From Pseudofabraea citricarpa (Eukaryota > Ascomycota > Leotiomycetes > Helotiales > Dermateaceae): 64,000 nt of DNA. The stretch covers positions 158,219 through 222,218 of the forward strand of contig JAPWGK010000037.1 in the NCBI GenBank assembly GCA_029641185.1, read 5' to 3'. Each line of letters begins with the position of its first letter. Position 1 is the first letter of the stretch. A program made the translations under genes and the position numbers. The notes beneath the pieces are model-generated. The model saw only the letters and a list, made by a program, of their open reading frames with translations. It had not been told where the DNA came from and did not search any database. Positions 1-11,182 of the stretch are shown here, piece by piece.

Positions 1-1644
1 AGAACTACCATTGCTTCCCCTCCGGTCAAGACTCGAGTGCAAAGTATGTTGTCTGATAAAAGCCGTTGCCACACAAGCGAGGACACTGAAACCCAAGGCA
101 GTCAAGAAAACACTTCTCAAAGCATCCGCATAACTCTGGAGGACACCCTCTTTCCAACCATCCGGAAGGTGCTTGAGTTCGTCAAAGCTGTCGCGTATCC
201 TTCCAATCTCCTCTGCTGCTCCATCCCGGTCGCCAAATCTCTGCCACAGCTCGGATTTGAGGATATTTTGATAGACGGCCGAGGCGATTGTCACACCAAT
301 CGTCGAACCGGTGCTCCGGAAAGCATAGGTTGCTGAGGTGATGACTGCCTGGTGGTCGTGTGATACTGCTGAGATGACAGCCAAGAGAGTCACGGTTAAC
401 ATACCACCGTAACCAGCTCCGATCAAAAACAGATAGGCAAACGCCGGTCCTTCCGGTGTCGCGAAAGTTAAGGTTGCGAGAAGGCCAATACCGAGAGTCA
501 TCGTAGCTACGAGGGCAAGACCAAGGGTGCGGTATTTACCAGTCTTGTTCATGATAATGCCCGAAGAGAGTGACCCGATGGAAGAACCTAAACTCTGCGG
601 TATCAGACGCACACCAGCTGCAGTTGTCGAAAGGCCTTTCGCTTGGAAGAATAGAGGCACGTAGAAAACACACATGTAAACAACCATTGTCGAGAACCAA
701 TTGGTTAAACATGCTGCGGCCACTGTTCGGTTCAAAAGAAGCCTGACAGGAATTACTGGTTCCGAGGCTACGTTGGCCTCGATGTAAATGAATGCTGCAA
801 GTGCCGCTGCAGAGAGAGGGAGCGAGATGGTGACTAGTGGATGGCTCCATGGCACAATATTCCCTCCTGAATTGAGGCCGAGCAGGAGAAGGACGAGGGT
901 GAGAACGATGGTAAAAGCACCCAAAAAATCAACACGGCTGAGTTTGGACTTCTCACTCTTCTTGGGAGGGACCTTCACAGTGAAGAAGACGAGGATTCCA
1001 GAACAAATGACTAGTGGCACCTGCAGCAAAAATGCCCATCGCCAGCCCCAAGTATCGTTGACCCAGCCTCCGAAAAGACCACCCAAACCAGCGCCCGTCC
1101 CGTAACAGACATTTCCAATTCCTTGAATGACACCCCGCTTTCGCAAGGGCACCAAGTCACTTCCCACAAATGTTGATATCGCCATCAATCCTCCGCCGCC
1201 CATTCCTGCCACGACTCGGCCTGCTATCATGGTTCCTTGTCCTTTTGCTAGACCGCAGATGAGATTCCCGGCTGCGAACATGACATTAGAGAACACCAAG
1301 CCCGTTCTTCTGGAGAAAATATCAGTCAATCGACCAGCGAGAGGCTGACAGGCTGCATTCGCAATCAAGTATGCGGATGCAAGCCATGATAGCAATGAGA
1401 GAGAATGGAACGAGGTGGAGATCGGCGCCGATAGGGTAGCGATGACTGTGCTGTCGAGAGCACCCAGAAAGACACCAACCCAGACACTTCCCAGAATAAT
1501 GGCAAGACGAAGATTGGATGGTTCGTCGGGAATCACGGTTTGTTCGACGGGAGCAGAGCCATTGGTGTCGGTAGTGCCGTTGGCAGCGTCATTGAGGAGG
1601 GGGGTCTCCTCATCGGGATGACTCGGATTATCTGGCGCAGCCAT
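1..1644 (-). CDS. MFS transporter, vacuolar basic amino acid/multidrug type (3' end off window)
   Basis: Reading the minus strand from the ATG at 1644-1642 gives 548 codons without a stop or intron, running off the left edge, so the C-terminus is missing. After a polar N-terminus come many hydrophobic helices. Family signatures are visible: an LDSTVIATLS motif at about residues 63-72 and the MFS motif A form LAGRLTDIFSRR at about 102-113, followed by a Gly-rich helix (VVAGMGGGG). This resembles fungal Fnx1/Vba-type DHA2 transporters, which move basic amino acids or drugs across the vacuolar membrane. An acidic dileucine signal (EETPLL, residues 12-17) fits vacuolar sorting. A plasma-membrane drug exporter of the same family is the alternative. 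It is divergent from the MARVEL-like gene. Confidence 0.9.
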   Translation of the reverse strand, partial: MAAPDNPSHPDEETPLLNDAANGTTDTNGSAPVEQTVIPDEPSNLRLAIILGSVWVGVFLGALDSTVIATLSAPISTSFHSLSLLSWLASAYLIANAACQPLAGRLTDIFSRRTGLVFSNVMFAAGNLICGLAKGQGTMIAGRVVAGMGGGGLMAISTFVGSDLVPLRKRGVIQGIGNVCYGTGAGLGGLFGGWVNDTWGWRWAFLLQVPLVICSGILVFFTVKVPPKKSEKSKLSRVDFLGAFTIVLTLVLLLLGLNSGGNIVPWSHPLVTISLPLSAAALAAFIYIEANVASEPVIPVRLLLNRTVAAACLTNWFSTMVVYMCVFYVPLFFQAKGLSTTAAGVRLIPQSLGSSIGSLSSGIIMNKTGKYRTLGLALVATMTLGIGLLATLTFATPEGPAFAYLFLIGAGYGGMLTVTLLAVISAVSHDHQAVITSATYAFRSTGSTIGVTIASAVYQNILKSELWQRFGDRDGAAEEIGRIRDSFDELKHLPDGWKEGVLQSYADALRSVFLTALGFSVLACVATAFIRQHTLHSSLDRRGSNGSS

Positions 1645-2599
1645 GTTGCAAGATCTGTATTATGAGCAGAGACAATGCAGACTCATCGCAATGCCAATGG
1701 AGATGGTATATATTGTGAAGAGGTGGGAGAGTGAGGCAGATGAAGAAAATGTGCGACCTACGAAAATGGCGAATCCGGTCAAGTTCCGCCCACTCTCGAG
1801 GCAATGCCGTTGAACTCCGTCATGATCTCGGCCCAGCCTCTTTGCTACCGACCGAACTTGGCCAGACAATAGCAAGTAGAGTACCGCAGTTTGCTGGTGC
1901 AGCGCAGCCGTAAGCAATCGCAGCAGAGATATGAAGCTGGCAGATCGATCTGGAGCGAGGGAGGGGCTCCGGGGCACAGATAGACATAGATAGACATATA
2001 AGATTGCCGGCGCTGCCCATCGTCCAAGCGGTTGTTGTAGCAATGTCAATCAATATACTCGTAACTCTCGGATGACAGTGGTTTTGTGGTGCCGAGTCTA
2101 GTCTGGTCTTAGTGTTCTGGCTCTGGTTGCCTGGCTGCTACGGCTACGGGGTTTGTTTACTATTTTTAGGGGCCTCTGGTGATCCACACACACCGGCTCA
2201 TCCACCACCGCCCGGACGAACTTGTAAGTTGTAGCCCAACCAACCCAGCACTGCGCAACCAACGAACGACGCGTTCAAAGGCAAAAATGTGCTGAGCCTC
2301 ACTTGCTGCGCTGCATCCCATCCTATCCCGTCATATCCTCCAGAACCACTTCTCTCCCCGGCCAGTTCCAGGGCAGACACAGCCTTTCACCCTCAGCCAT
2401 AAGTCGTCGCATTCGTTGATCCGACTCGACTTCCACCTCTTGCCCTTCTTTCCTCCTCATCAATCAATCACTCAATCCTGCAATCCGAGTAATCTAATTG
2501 TTTCTGCCCACCTACACTTGCGTTAGAAGAGAGCCAAGTATCCTCGAACTACACCACTCAGCAGATCCTGACCGGCAGAGTCAGCACCCAGTATCCACG
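1645..2599. promoter_or_regulatory. Divergent intergenic region between MFS transporter and MARVEL-like gene
   Basis: This 955-bp gap separates two divergent start codons and should hold both promoters and 5' UTRs. About 2430-2480 is a pyrimidine-rich tract, common just upstream of fungal start codons, lying on the MARVEL-like gene's side. I see no convincing coding exon or RNA gene here. Confidence 0.5.
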
Positions 2600-3498
2600 A
2601 TGGAGTTCTCGGTGCATAAGTTGCAGACGTTCAAGATGATCACACACATCATCCAGGGCGTGATCATCTTCGTCGCTTTCTGTCTGATGATCAAGATTTT
2701 TACCACAGATGCAGAAATCGACGGTCGGCCGGGCTGGTTCTTTGCCATGGTAGGCCTTCTATGATTCCCCTGTTTCGGAGAGCACTGCTAATAATCTGCA
2801 TAGTGCTTTCTCACCTTCCCCGCCATTATCTTCCAGACCATGAGCCCCCGATTCCCAAGAACACGCAAGCTCGCAAACCCATATGCTCTTGCAACCGTCG
2901 ATGTCCTGTTCGCCATCCTCTGGCTCTCAGCTTTCGCAGCCCTGGCCAATTGGAAAAGTAACGACAAGTGCAAGGATGGGTGCGCCGTAACAGGAGCCGA
3001 GATTGCGATGGGGGTGTTTATCTGGTCCGTATTTGCAATATGAGGAATCTGAGGCATTGAGCTAACATGAGATACCGCAGGCTCTTCTGGTGCGTGACAG
3101 CAGCAATGAGCATTTACGGATGCATCTATTACCGAAACAACGGGTATCTCCCAGGCGGATCAAGGGCGCCCACAAACGCTGCAATGATTGATCCAGACAA
3201 GGAGGCATTCTCCACTGCTCCTCATGACGATGAATACGCACCCGTCCATAATACTGACGTTCACGATGACGAAGAAAGCGCATACGGAGCCGGCCCATCA
3301 GAAACCCCTCGATACGACGCCCACGCGCCTTCTTCATACGGAGGCAGCGCAACGTCATACGGAGGAAGTGCAGCAATGGGAGGCTCCGCATACACGAGCC
3401 CGATGGGACACGAGGACACGACAGCGTATACAGGCTACACACCGGATCCCCAACCACAGGCACCAGGACGAGCACAATTCCCAGCCGCGAACTACTAA
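2600..3498 (+). CDS. MARVEL-like four-TM membrane protein
   Basis: Three exons join in frame: 2600-2749, 2804-3024 and 3081-3498, giving 262 residues. The introns start with gtaggc and gtccgt and end in tag and cag. Four hydrophobic segments fill the first half: residues about 10-30 (start MEFSVHKLQT), about 45-65, after LANPYALATVDVLF, and the segment ending SIYGCIYYRN. The loops are short and carry a CKDGC cysteine pair. The tail of about 110 residues is hydrophilic and low in complexity, rich in Ser, Tyr, Gly, Pro and acidic residues, with repeated SSYGGSA-like units. This matches fungal MARVEL-domain proteins of the plasma membrane or cortical patches. The molecular role is not known. Confidence 0.85.
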
Positions 3499-4591
3499 GC
3501 CCACGAAGATGAGAAAAGATCAAGACGCTGAGACGATGATTTGAACGAGAACGAGAACGAGAACGACTGTAGCAAAAGAAAATGAATTTTAGGATTCAGG
3601 GTTCGGGTGTTTGTCGTATTTTTGACATTGTGACATTTGTCCCTCTTGTTTTTTGGGGATGGCGTTTTTCTTGCCTATGGAAAGGTCTGGCATACAAATA
3701 GCATGCGCGCATGGATTATGGGGATATTCTAGCCTTTGTCTTTTTTTTTTTTTTTTTGCTCCCCTCGAGAGAGGGAAAACCTACCAACCTCTTTCTAGTG
3801 ATCACAGGATAGGATATAACAAAATACCTACCACTCTGCCACCTATGCAAACAAGTCCCTAATTCTGTGATGACAGTCATTGATTCTTATTGGTTTTTTC
3901 CTTTCCTGACTGCCTTGCTGAGCAGCTCGCGCCTGGCTGGCCAACTCGACATATTACTTATTTACTACCTTGACAGGAACGTCGTCATCTGCCTCCTCAG
4001 AACGTCGTCATGTCATGTCATATCATGTCATATCGTCAGCAGAGAAATCAGCCCTAATCTATCTACTAACCTAGGTAGGTACAGTAGACGACGTAAGAGA
4101 ATTCTCACAACAACACTTTAGTAAGTAAACATGCCAGACGTGAGATTATAATATAGTAATAGTACACCCCACACTTCTCCCTATTAAAGTCTCGCAGTCT
4201 GCGTACGCAGCTCACTTCACTAGACCAACCTACCAACCTACCACGTGCCGAGCGAGTCTACTACCCTTCGGCCTAAATTCATCCATATACCAAATCAAGG
4301 CAAACAACCCCAACAAACAAACAAAACAAACAAAACAAACAAGAGGGGCGTACACCTCTATGGTCGAGTGGATTAGTATCAGGTCAAGCTCTTGTTTAAG
4401 ACGAGGGAATGAAGAACAAAGATGGGTTACTAACATATAATATAATAAAATATAATAATGTGCGTAAGACGACATCTGCACTCGCCGACCTACCACCCAA
4501 AACAAAGATTCTGATTAATCGACTAATTAATCGGCGCCGGAAATCTTATCTACAGCAGGGTTACAACACCAGCGTATCGAGTCACTCTTCA

Positions 4592-4643
4592 AAAGCCTCT
4601 CGAGCAGAGGCTTTCTAAGGGATCCCCACAGTGAGGGGGATCC
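4592..4643. repeat. Two adjacent perfect inverted repeats (hairpins)
   Basis: The first hairpin has 9-bp arms, AAAGCCTCT at 4592-4600 and AGAGGCTTT at 4606-4614, around a 5-nt loop. The second has 8-bp arms, GGATCCCC at 4620-4627 and GGGGATCC at 4636-4643. They sit 5 nt apart in the gap between convergent genes. A T-rich stretch follows within about 80 nt. Confidence 0.8.
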
Positions 4644-4837
4644 TGGAGTTTTTGCTCCTCCTCCTTCCGTTATTTTTGCCTCCTCCTCTTGTGAGGGAAG
4701 GTTGGAACTTGGAGACGATAGTGTAAGCTTTTTTTTCCTTCTTTCTGTCTTTTTATCTACATTTTTTTGCTGTTCATTATCAGGGCAGTATGAGAGCGAT
4801 AGAAAGGAAGTTTTTCAATGGCTTTGTCTTGCTGCTT

Positions 4838-4875
4838 GATGGATGGATGGATGGATGGATGGATGGATGGATGGA
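4838..4875. repeat. Tetranucleotide microsatellite (GATG)n
   Basis: About 9.5 perfect copies of GATG occupy 38 nt in the non-coding gap between the MARVEL-like and HAD genes. Confidence 0.95.
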
Positions 4876-5233
4876 CAGTAAGCTAGGTTCGCGCTACAGA
4901 TTCGCTCTGCTATTCTAGATGGAGTCAGGTACTTGTAATTTTGAAGCTTGGTCCAGCCAGCTTGTCCGAGAACCGTTCTGAAATTGAGTTTATGAGTCAA
5001 GGACCCGCTTGGTAATGAGTTACCAGCTCTTTAGCTTCGGCTCCCTCGCTTACCTTTGCATTTAGTCTTTGGTGGAAGCGAGGGACGATGCACAAGGCAC
5101 AAGGCATATCTTGGGGAGCGAAACTGAAGGTCTTTGATAGATGAGCAGTGATTGTCTATCTATATAATCGAAGAATGTAACCCAGTAGCCTCTATTTCAG
5201 ACTCTAGTTTCTCAAGACGTTCTGAAACCGTGT

Positions 5234-6046
5234 TCAAACTTCGCCAGCTTCAATCTTGGCTAGGCAATCGGGGAATTCCTTCCAGTCCTTCATGATGACA
5301 ACACACCCAGAGTCTTGCAGGACTTTGCGCATTTCATCTTCCTTCTCGGGTTCATAGCTACCCACATACCCAACCGTCTTGATGTTAGCTCTGAAGGCTG
5401 CAGTCGCACCAGAACGACTATCCTCAATCGCTACACACTCCTCAGCCGTGACACCCATGACCTTCATAGCATGGATATAGATGGCAGGATCAGGCTTAGA
5501 GGTTGGTTTTGGCAGCGACGTGGCAGCGCTGAAGACCTCATCCTTCTTGAAATACTTATCCTGACCAACCTTCTCGATCGATGCCTGAACACGACGTAGA
5601 GCACTACTACTAACGACCGACATGTGGTATTTGCCGCTCTTCTCCAGCTTCTCCAACTCGGCATCGACGCCGTCACAGGGTCGAAGCGCCGCCTTCAACT
5701 TGCTGATCACCTTGTCCTCTTCCTTGCTGACGTATGTTTCGAGCTCGTCGCCCGCCATCTCGTAGCCAAACTTCTTCTGCAGAGAGATCATCATGCCGCG
5801 GAAGTTCTGGCCCACGAACTCCGAGAGAAGTTGAGGGCCCGTGTAGCGGTCGGGTATAGAGCGCGACTCTAAAATCTCGTTTGCGAGATCAGCACATGCC
5901 TCAAAGGCGAGCTCTTCGGAGAGCACGAGCGTGTTGTCGCAATCGAACAGGAGAGTGGTAATCTTTGGGCGTATGGTCAGTGACGCTCTGCGAGATGTTG
6001 ATTTTCAAATTTTCAGTCTGTATAGAAAACTGCTCACCTTGGGCAT
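5234..6046 (-). CDS. HAD-superfamily hydrolase, subfamily IA (phosphatase/phosphomutase-like)
   Basis: The gene has a 9-nt first exon at 6038-6046 coding MPK, an intron with GTGAGC donor and AAAG acceptor, and a second exon at 5234-5962, for 245 residues. The tiny first exon is needed because it puts an ATG in front of the catalytic motif. All four HAD motifs are present: DCDNT at residues 10-14 (nucleophile Asp10, acid/base Asp12), SVVSSSALR as motif II, the Lys of SKPDP as motif III, and AIEDSRSG as motif IV. An alpha-helical cap lies between motifs I and II. The layout fits phosphoglycolate phosphatase or beta-phosphoglucomutase-like enzymes. The substrate cannot be read from sequence. It is probably soluble and cytosolic. 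Confidence 0.9.
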
Positions 6047-7088
6047 GTTGGCGTTTGACGTCGTACGGAGTGGGGATATGATGTCAGAAATGGGGTTATG
6101 GAGGTATAGCAAAACGGGACTGAGAGATACTCAAGATCTTGAGCTGTGAACAAAACTCTACGATACTTCCCAAGAAAATTGTATGGGGGTAGTCTTCAAT
6201 TGTATGCGTTGGGGAGGTGTTGAGAGATGGAACGAAGCAAACAGGAGAAGAGCAACCCCACGACTGCGGGGTCTGCCCTTCCCCTTCCCGATCGATCTAG
6301 CGGCCGCAGCCGCCAGCCCTCTTTTGTTGTCTCTGCATCGGCTTCTTGCACCAACCACATCGTCCAGAATCAACCTCGTCTCAGGCATCAAGACATCACG
6401 CTCAGATACAATGCACATGTTGAGCTGTGGGCTTATTATTCGAGAGATTTCGAGATCGTGCCTACATATTGGGCAGCACCGCTTTCAGCCGGAGACGGTC
6501 TTCGGGCCGGTAGGGAGATGTCTAGTGTAAGCAAGAAGTCTTGAAGATGATGGACCCGCGCTTGCCCGTCGCTTATCTCCCCTCTGTGCTTTGTATTGGG
6601 TAAATTACAGCTGAGATACTCGGAGTTTGTGCGTGGAACCTGTCGAATGGCTGTACCAGTGCAGTCTCACAAGTCCGAGCAACTGAGTGGCGTGTTCGGT
6701 TTGTGTGAATATGCATGTGATTGGCCTTTGTGTCACTCCGTCAATTACAGAAAGGATTTTTGCAACGAACCAGATGTCATTCAAACCTTTATATCTTCTA
6801 GCTTCAAAGTTTGGGCTATGAAAGAATGAGGAATAGCCTGGCAATGAAGCATTATGACTCATTACTAATCATTGCCACTATTCCAATTGTATGCGCCAAG
6901 CATCACGTGTCAAGTCGCCTCAATTGCTCTTATGTCAATTAGTCTTTGGGAGCAAAGATTTGAGATGAATATAACCTCTCAGCGTTTCTGGTCTCATTTT
7001 CCCTCACCTGCAACTCTCACCAACCTTATCCCTCCACTTCGGAAACATCTGTTTTTGAAATCTCAGTTCCATTCTATTCTTCCATGCC
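6047..7088. promoter_or_regulatory. Divergent intergenic region, HAD hydrolase and PRISE-type reductase
   Basis: About 1.04 kb between two divergent starts. It contains a GC-rich patch with GCGGCCGC near 6300. Several short open frames exist on both strands, but none has a recognisable product or splice-supported extension. I read it as promoter and 5' UTR sequence. Confidence 0.5.
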
Positions 7089-8413
7089 ATGGCACATGCA
7101 CTAGTACTTGGAGCATCTGGATTGTGTGGGTGGGGAGTTGTCGAACAACTCCTATCAAACTATCCAGAGAATGGTACTTTCTCTAAAGTCACGGCACTGG
7201 TTAACCGGCCTCTTAACATCAAAGATTCTTACTGGCCAAGCCCATCGGAATCATCACCAAAACTCAGGCTAGTATCTGGTATAGATTTACTCTCTGAGAA
7301 TTATGAAGAATTTCTTCGATCAGTCCAGCAAGATGTTGTTGATGTGGAAAACGTGTCACACATCTTTTATTTCGGTGTGATCTATTCTTTTCTGATTCCA
7401 AATTTCACAACTCACTCCCCAACTAGCGTATAAGCAAGAGCAAGACCCTGAATTGGAAGTTAAGCTCAATCTCAGAATGATTAGCAACATTGTCAAGACT
7501 ATAGATCAGCTTTCACCAAACCTACAATTTGTTGCTTTCCCAAGCGGAACAAAAGTGAGTAGCAAAACCACTCGCTGACCTCCACACTTTTGTGTGCTGC
7601 CCTTTCTAACGCTTTTATTAGGGCTACGGAATTCAAGTACCTGGGGGTGCACTCACTGCTCCTTTTCGAGAAACAATGGTCCTCGCTTCTGAGCATGACG
7701 ACAAAGTCTACTACACCTTATTCCAGAAATATCTTACCGAAGCGAGCAAAGGTAAACAGTGGACTTGGTGCGACGCGAGACCAGATGCTATTGTAAGTAG
7801 CATTACCCGATGGCAGAAATCTCAATATTGATTAGTTTCACAGATTGGTTTTACTCCACATGGCAGCACGTTCAACTTGACAGCCCACTGGGCCAATTAC
7901 CTGTCAACGTACGCGTTAGTCGAAGGGAAAGGTGCCAAGGTCCCATACCCCGGCGTCCAAAGCGCATACATCTCAAAATACACCGAAGCATCTGCAACGA
8001 TAATCGCACGATTCGTGATCTGGGCCTCACTGCACCCTGAAAAGACAGGCGGGCAAGTGTTCAACATTGCGGATCAGGCGAAGCCATCAAGCATGGAAGA
8101 ACGCTGGCCCGCACTTTGCAGATACTTCGGCCTTGAAGGTGTCGGTCCTGATAGTGATTCTGCGAACCAGACTTTGGTTCCAGGGGAGTATCTTGAGAAA
8201 CACAAAGATCTCTTGAGGGAACGAGGCATCAAGGGATCTCAGGTCTTCAAATCCGAGTTCTTGGATGCTTATGGTTATCACTTCACTTTTGATCGCCAGC
8301 TGAGTCTGGATAAGTTGAGGGATGTAGGGTTTGATGAGGAGCTGGATCCTAATGTGGGTTGGTTTAAGGCTTTTGATAGGTTTCGTGCGGCGGGTATGAT
8401 ATCGGAATCATAA
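7089..8413 (+). CDS. PRISE-type short-chain reductase (progesterone 5-beta-reductase/iridoid synthase-like)
   Basis: Four exons (7089-7374, 7427-7554, 7622-7792, 7844-8413) give 384 residues. The N-terminal Rossmann motif is GASGLCGWG at residues 8-16. After the first intron comes FAYKQEQDPE, then GTKGYG and later KVYYTLFQ, which match the Lys and Tyr positions of the PRISE subfamily of atypical SDRs. WCDARPDAIIGFTPH follows. Family members reduce C=C bonds of enones with NADPH. Fungal relatives occur both inside and outside secondary-metabolite clusters. No synthase gene lies nearby, so the substrate is open. All introns have GT-AG ends and are 49-67 nt. Confidence 0.88.
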
Positions 8414-8673
8414 TCCCTAGCTGTCGTTTAGTAACAGCTTAAGAGTGGTATCCAAAACTTGAAGATGGAATATTCTTAACGTCATGCCATGGGTAGACGT
8501 TCTAGGTAAGTCCCAGTGACGGAATACAGTCTACTGACATGGATAGCTCATATTACCCTGCTTTATATATCTAGATGTTTGATGCTTGCTAAATATAATT
8601 CGGTATCTAAAGTTATTCTATATTCGAAACGCTTCAAACTCCCTCTTAACTAACTATCTATCATATACTAGAT

Positions 8674-10401
8674 TTAACCCGTAAAGCTATATACTGCTAA
8701 CATAAGTATCAAAGCTACTAGAAGATATAATGCATAGTCTTCCGGACGCTTCCTATCCTCCGATACCCCTTTATAGCTGTTGATATAGCCAGTACCCAAG
8801 ATACACTCTGGCGAAGCAAAGTTTTCCCCATGTTTCTCAAGCATTCTTATTACTTGTGCCAAACGTTCCTTGAAAGTTCCTTCAGCTTCTGAATAGTTCA
8901 TCTTTGCCCTCGACAGGGCTGTTCGGCTCGGCTGACACCAGTCGCAAATCGTCGGATCCGCGCCTGCCTGAAGAAGTGTCCTGACGCATTCAACAACTCC
9001 TTTGTGTGCGGCGGCCGCTATTGCGGTTTGACCATCTTTATCCTGAGCATCTAAATCTACACCAGGCCACCTAACAAGGAACTCAACAATCCCGAGATGA
9101 TCTTTAGTCGGCATCGCGTCAGTTTCGCCCGCCTCAAGTGGCTGCCAGCTCTTGGCTGCCCTAAACAAAGGTCGTTGTTTGTAGACTTCATCTGGTTTAT
9201 CTGGATCTGCGTTGAATCTCACTACGAGCAGTTTGAAAACCCTCATCGATCCTTCCATGGCCGCGAGTCCGACAGAGTCTAGTTTCTGGTTGTTCATTTC
9301 AGTGTCCAAGTCGAAAGATGAAGCCCATTCTTCAACATAGGCTATGTCGTCGTCTTTGATAGCTCGGAAGAATGCTTTTGGGTCTCTATTTTAGTGTTAG
9401 CTTATAAAATTATATCATGCTGTGTTCTGACCTTGTGGCACGCTGTACTGCAGGCTTCAGGTGGGCCATGATTCGATAATAGCCTGTTTTCTGATCACTT
9501 GAGAAATTTGCCTTAATGGGCGGGAATTTTGTCATCCCGCTATGGTCTGACGGAAGGCCGAATGCTTCTCTGCCATCAAGCGAGGCGGATTGCTTGGGGA
9601 CAATCTATGGTGGTCAGCTTAGTTATCCTGATATATAGTCAACATTTCTCAACTAACGATCTTCCCCAAGCGAGGATCTGGATGCTCTTCGTAGAAACAT
9701 ATGGCTCTAATGCTGTTGGATCTTAAAATATTGTTGAAAGAAGAGCTCAGGCTCTCAAGCATTGGTGAATCTGGCAGGAGGACTTCGAGCGGCTTCTTGT
9801 TGGTGTTGTTGAGAGTGAACTTCGATAATCCCATTGCACTGGATGCCCACGGAGATCCTCTATGCGGGGTTCCCAGAAACAGAACCGCCTCTGTATTGGA
9901 GTAGACGGAGGATACAGGGGAGGTCTCCTTAGACCACCGGATTATCTCTTGGACTATCAAGCCTCCAAGGCTATGGGCGACAAAAACCAATGGACGCTGC
10001 GTGGTACTGCTTCTTCCTCGCAACGTATCGAGATCACCTAACAACGTCTTCGCGTATCCCAATACCGAGTCAACAGACACAAGCTTCCCTACAAAGCGGA
10101 TGTCTGTATCGTAGCCGCAGGTAACAATTCGAGAGTTGGGTATATCATTCGTGAGGGTTTCGAGCCATGAGTTCGTAGCATCTTTGGCAGTCCATGTGGA
10201 AAGTGAACCCCCGTTGAGGCCATGGACGAAGACTATACTGCTAGCTGTCAACTAAAAGATCCAGATCCACAACCTGTTATCTACCCACTCTATCAGTGCC
10301 CTATGCCCTTGTGCTATGGCATTTGCGCCCAGAGGCCCTTTTTCCCTCCGAGAGCCAGAGTTAGTTGACCTCCACAAGTCAAGGTCCAGTACTCTTTCCA
10401 T
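8674..10401 (-). CDS. Serine alpha/beta-hydrolase with C-terminal ankyrin repeats and tail anchor (NLR-like N-domain)
   Basis: Well-supported exons are 10251-9658, 9604-9432 and 9385-8674, joined by 53- and 46-nt introns. The N-terminal half is a DUF676/PGAP1-like hydrolase: IVFVHGLNGG, nucleophile elbow AHSLGG, LFLGTPHRGS and the His region SDHSGMTKF. The second half has ankyrin-type units (DKDGQTAIAAAAHKG). The C-terminus ends in a hydrophobic helix (LYLLVALILMLAVYSF), suggesting a tail anchor. This hydrolase domain is a common N-terminal module of fungal NLR-like proteins, but here no NTPase is present. The 5' end is uncertain. The frame at 10251 is preceded by a TAG, so an upstream exon is needed. 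An ATG at 10401 can be joined in frame only through a 33-nt intron, which is unusually short. Secure length is about 492 residues, or 531 with that exon. Confidence 0.75.
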
Positions 10402-10834
10402 GGCTCCAAGCTAGATTGTATTGAATACTGGTTCGTTGGCGTAGATGCTAGGAAATTAGCACCCTAGCAGAAAGCCGCCGAAGAACTGAAGCTTGATCCG
10501 TGTAGGCGAACTAAAGATGTAGGTAGATGATGGGAATATGACTACTTCTTGTATAGGCAAGGACGAGTGAATCTTAAGTATCTATGTGGCTACAAAGTAG
10601 TTCAAATAGGTGGGAGTCTGAAGAGTCGCAAGGCGCTTGTTCTGCGGCTCTGTAGTTGCGAACTGCTCGGTGCGTGTGACTGTTCCAACACCTCATCTGA
10701 GGCATTTTGGAGCTGCTATGATGGTGCTCAATGGAACCTTCCGGCCGCGCGTAGTTTGCCTGAGCTTGTCGATTCAATGGCGTTTTGATATCACACCGAG
10801 ACCTTCGTGGCGCATCGTGAGCTCAGCTTAGACC
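10402..10834. other. Intergenic stretch, no gene seen
   Basis: Only short shadow frames occur here. The right part probably belongs to the 3' side of the doubtful secreted-protein gene, the left part to the promoter of the hydrolase-ankyrin gene. Confidence 0.4.
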
Positions 10835-11182
10835 TCAACTGCCTTGGCGGCCATTGCTGCCTGTGGTAATAAGTCTAGTAGGAACATGGTCAGGCATGTG
10901 ATTGCGAGAGCGGTATGCTTTATTAAGTTGGAGTACTTACCTTCCTTGATTTTCAACTGCAATCTAGGTGATATGATGCCATAGGGACTCCAAGGATAAA
11001 GCTTAATCCACAAATCTGCCCCAGTCTTGCAGTCAAAGTTGGGGAGCCGTAGTCTGTACCAAGATTGTCGATCATGAAACATCCTAGCCCAAATTCAAAA
11101 TCATGGCTGAAAACTTAAGCGAGCTGACCGCGGCGAGGCTCGTTAGCGCCAGTGCAAGACCAGCAAGCTTTGTCAAATGCAT
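10835..11182 (-). CDS. Possible small secreted protein (doubtful gene)
   Basis: An ATG at 11182 opens a frame with a clear signal-peptide shape (MHLTKLAGLALALTSLAA). It meets a stop unless spliced. A downstream exon in another frame codes about 50 residues (around RLPNFDCKTGADLWI) and ends at a GTAAGT donor. A last exon would end in GSNGRQGS. The first two parts can be joined in frame only with a 31-nt intron, so the model is weak. It may be a decayed gene, a wrong start or chance. Confidence 0.25.

Larger units (their letters stand above)
3499..5233. other. Convergent intergenic region with low-complexity tracts, no gene seen
   Basis: This stretch lies between the 3' ends of the MARVEL-like (+) and HAD (-) genes. 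It holds a GAACGA hexamer run at about 3543-3565, a 17-T run at 3741-3757, ATGTC-type pentamer repeats at about 4005-4036, CAAA-type repeats at about 4312-4342, two adjacent perfect hairpins and an ATGG microsatellite (listed separately). No reading frame here has coding character. Confidence 0.6.
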
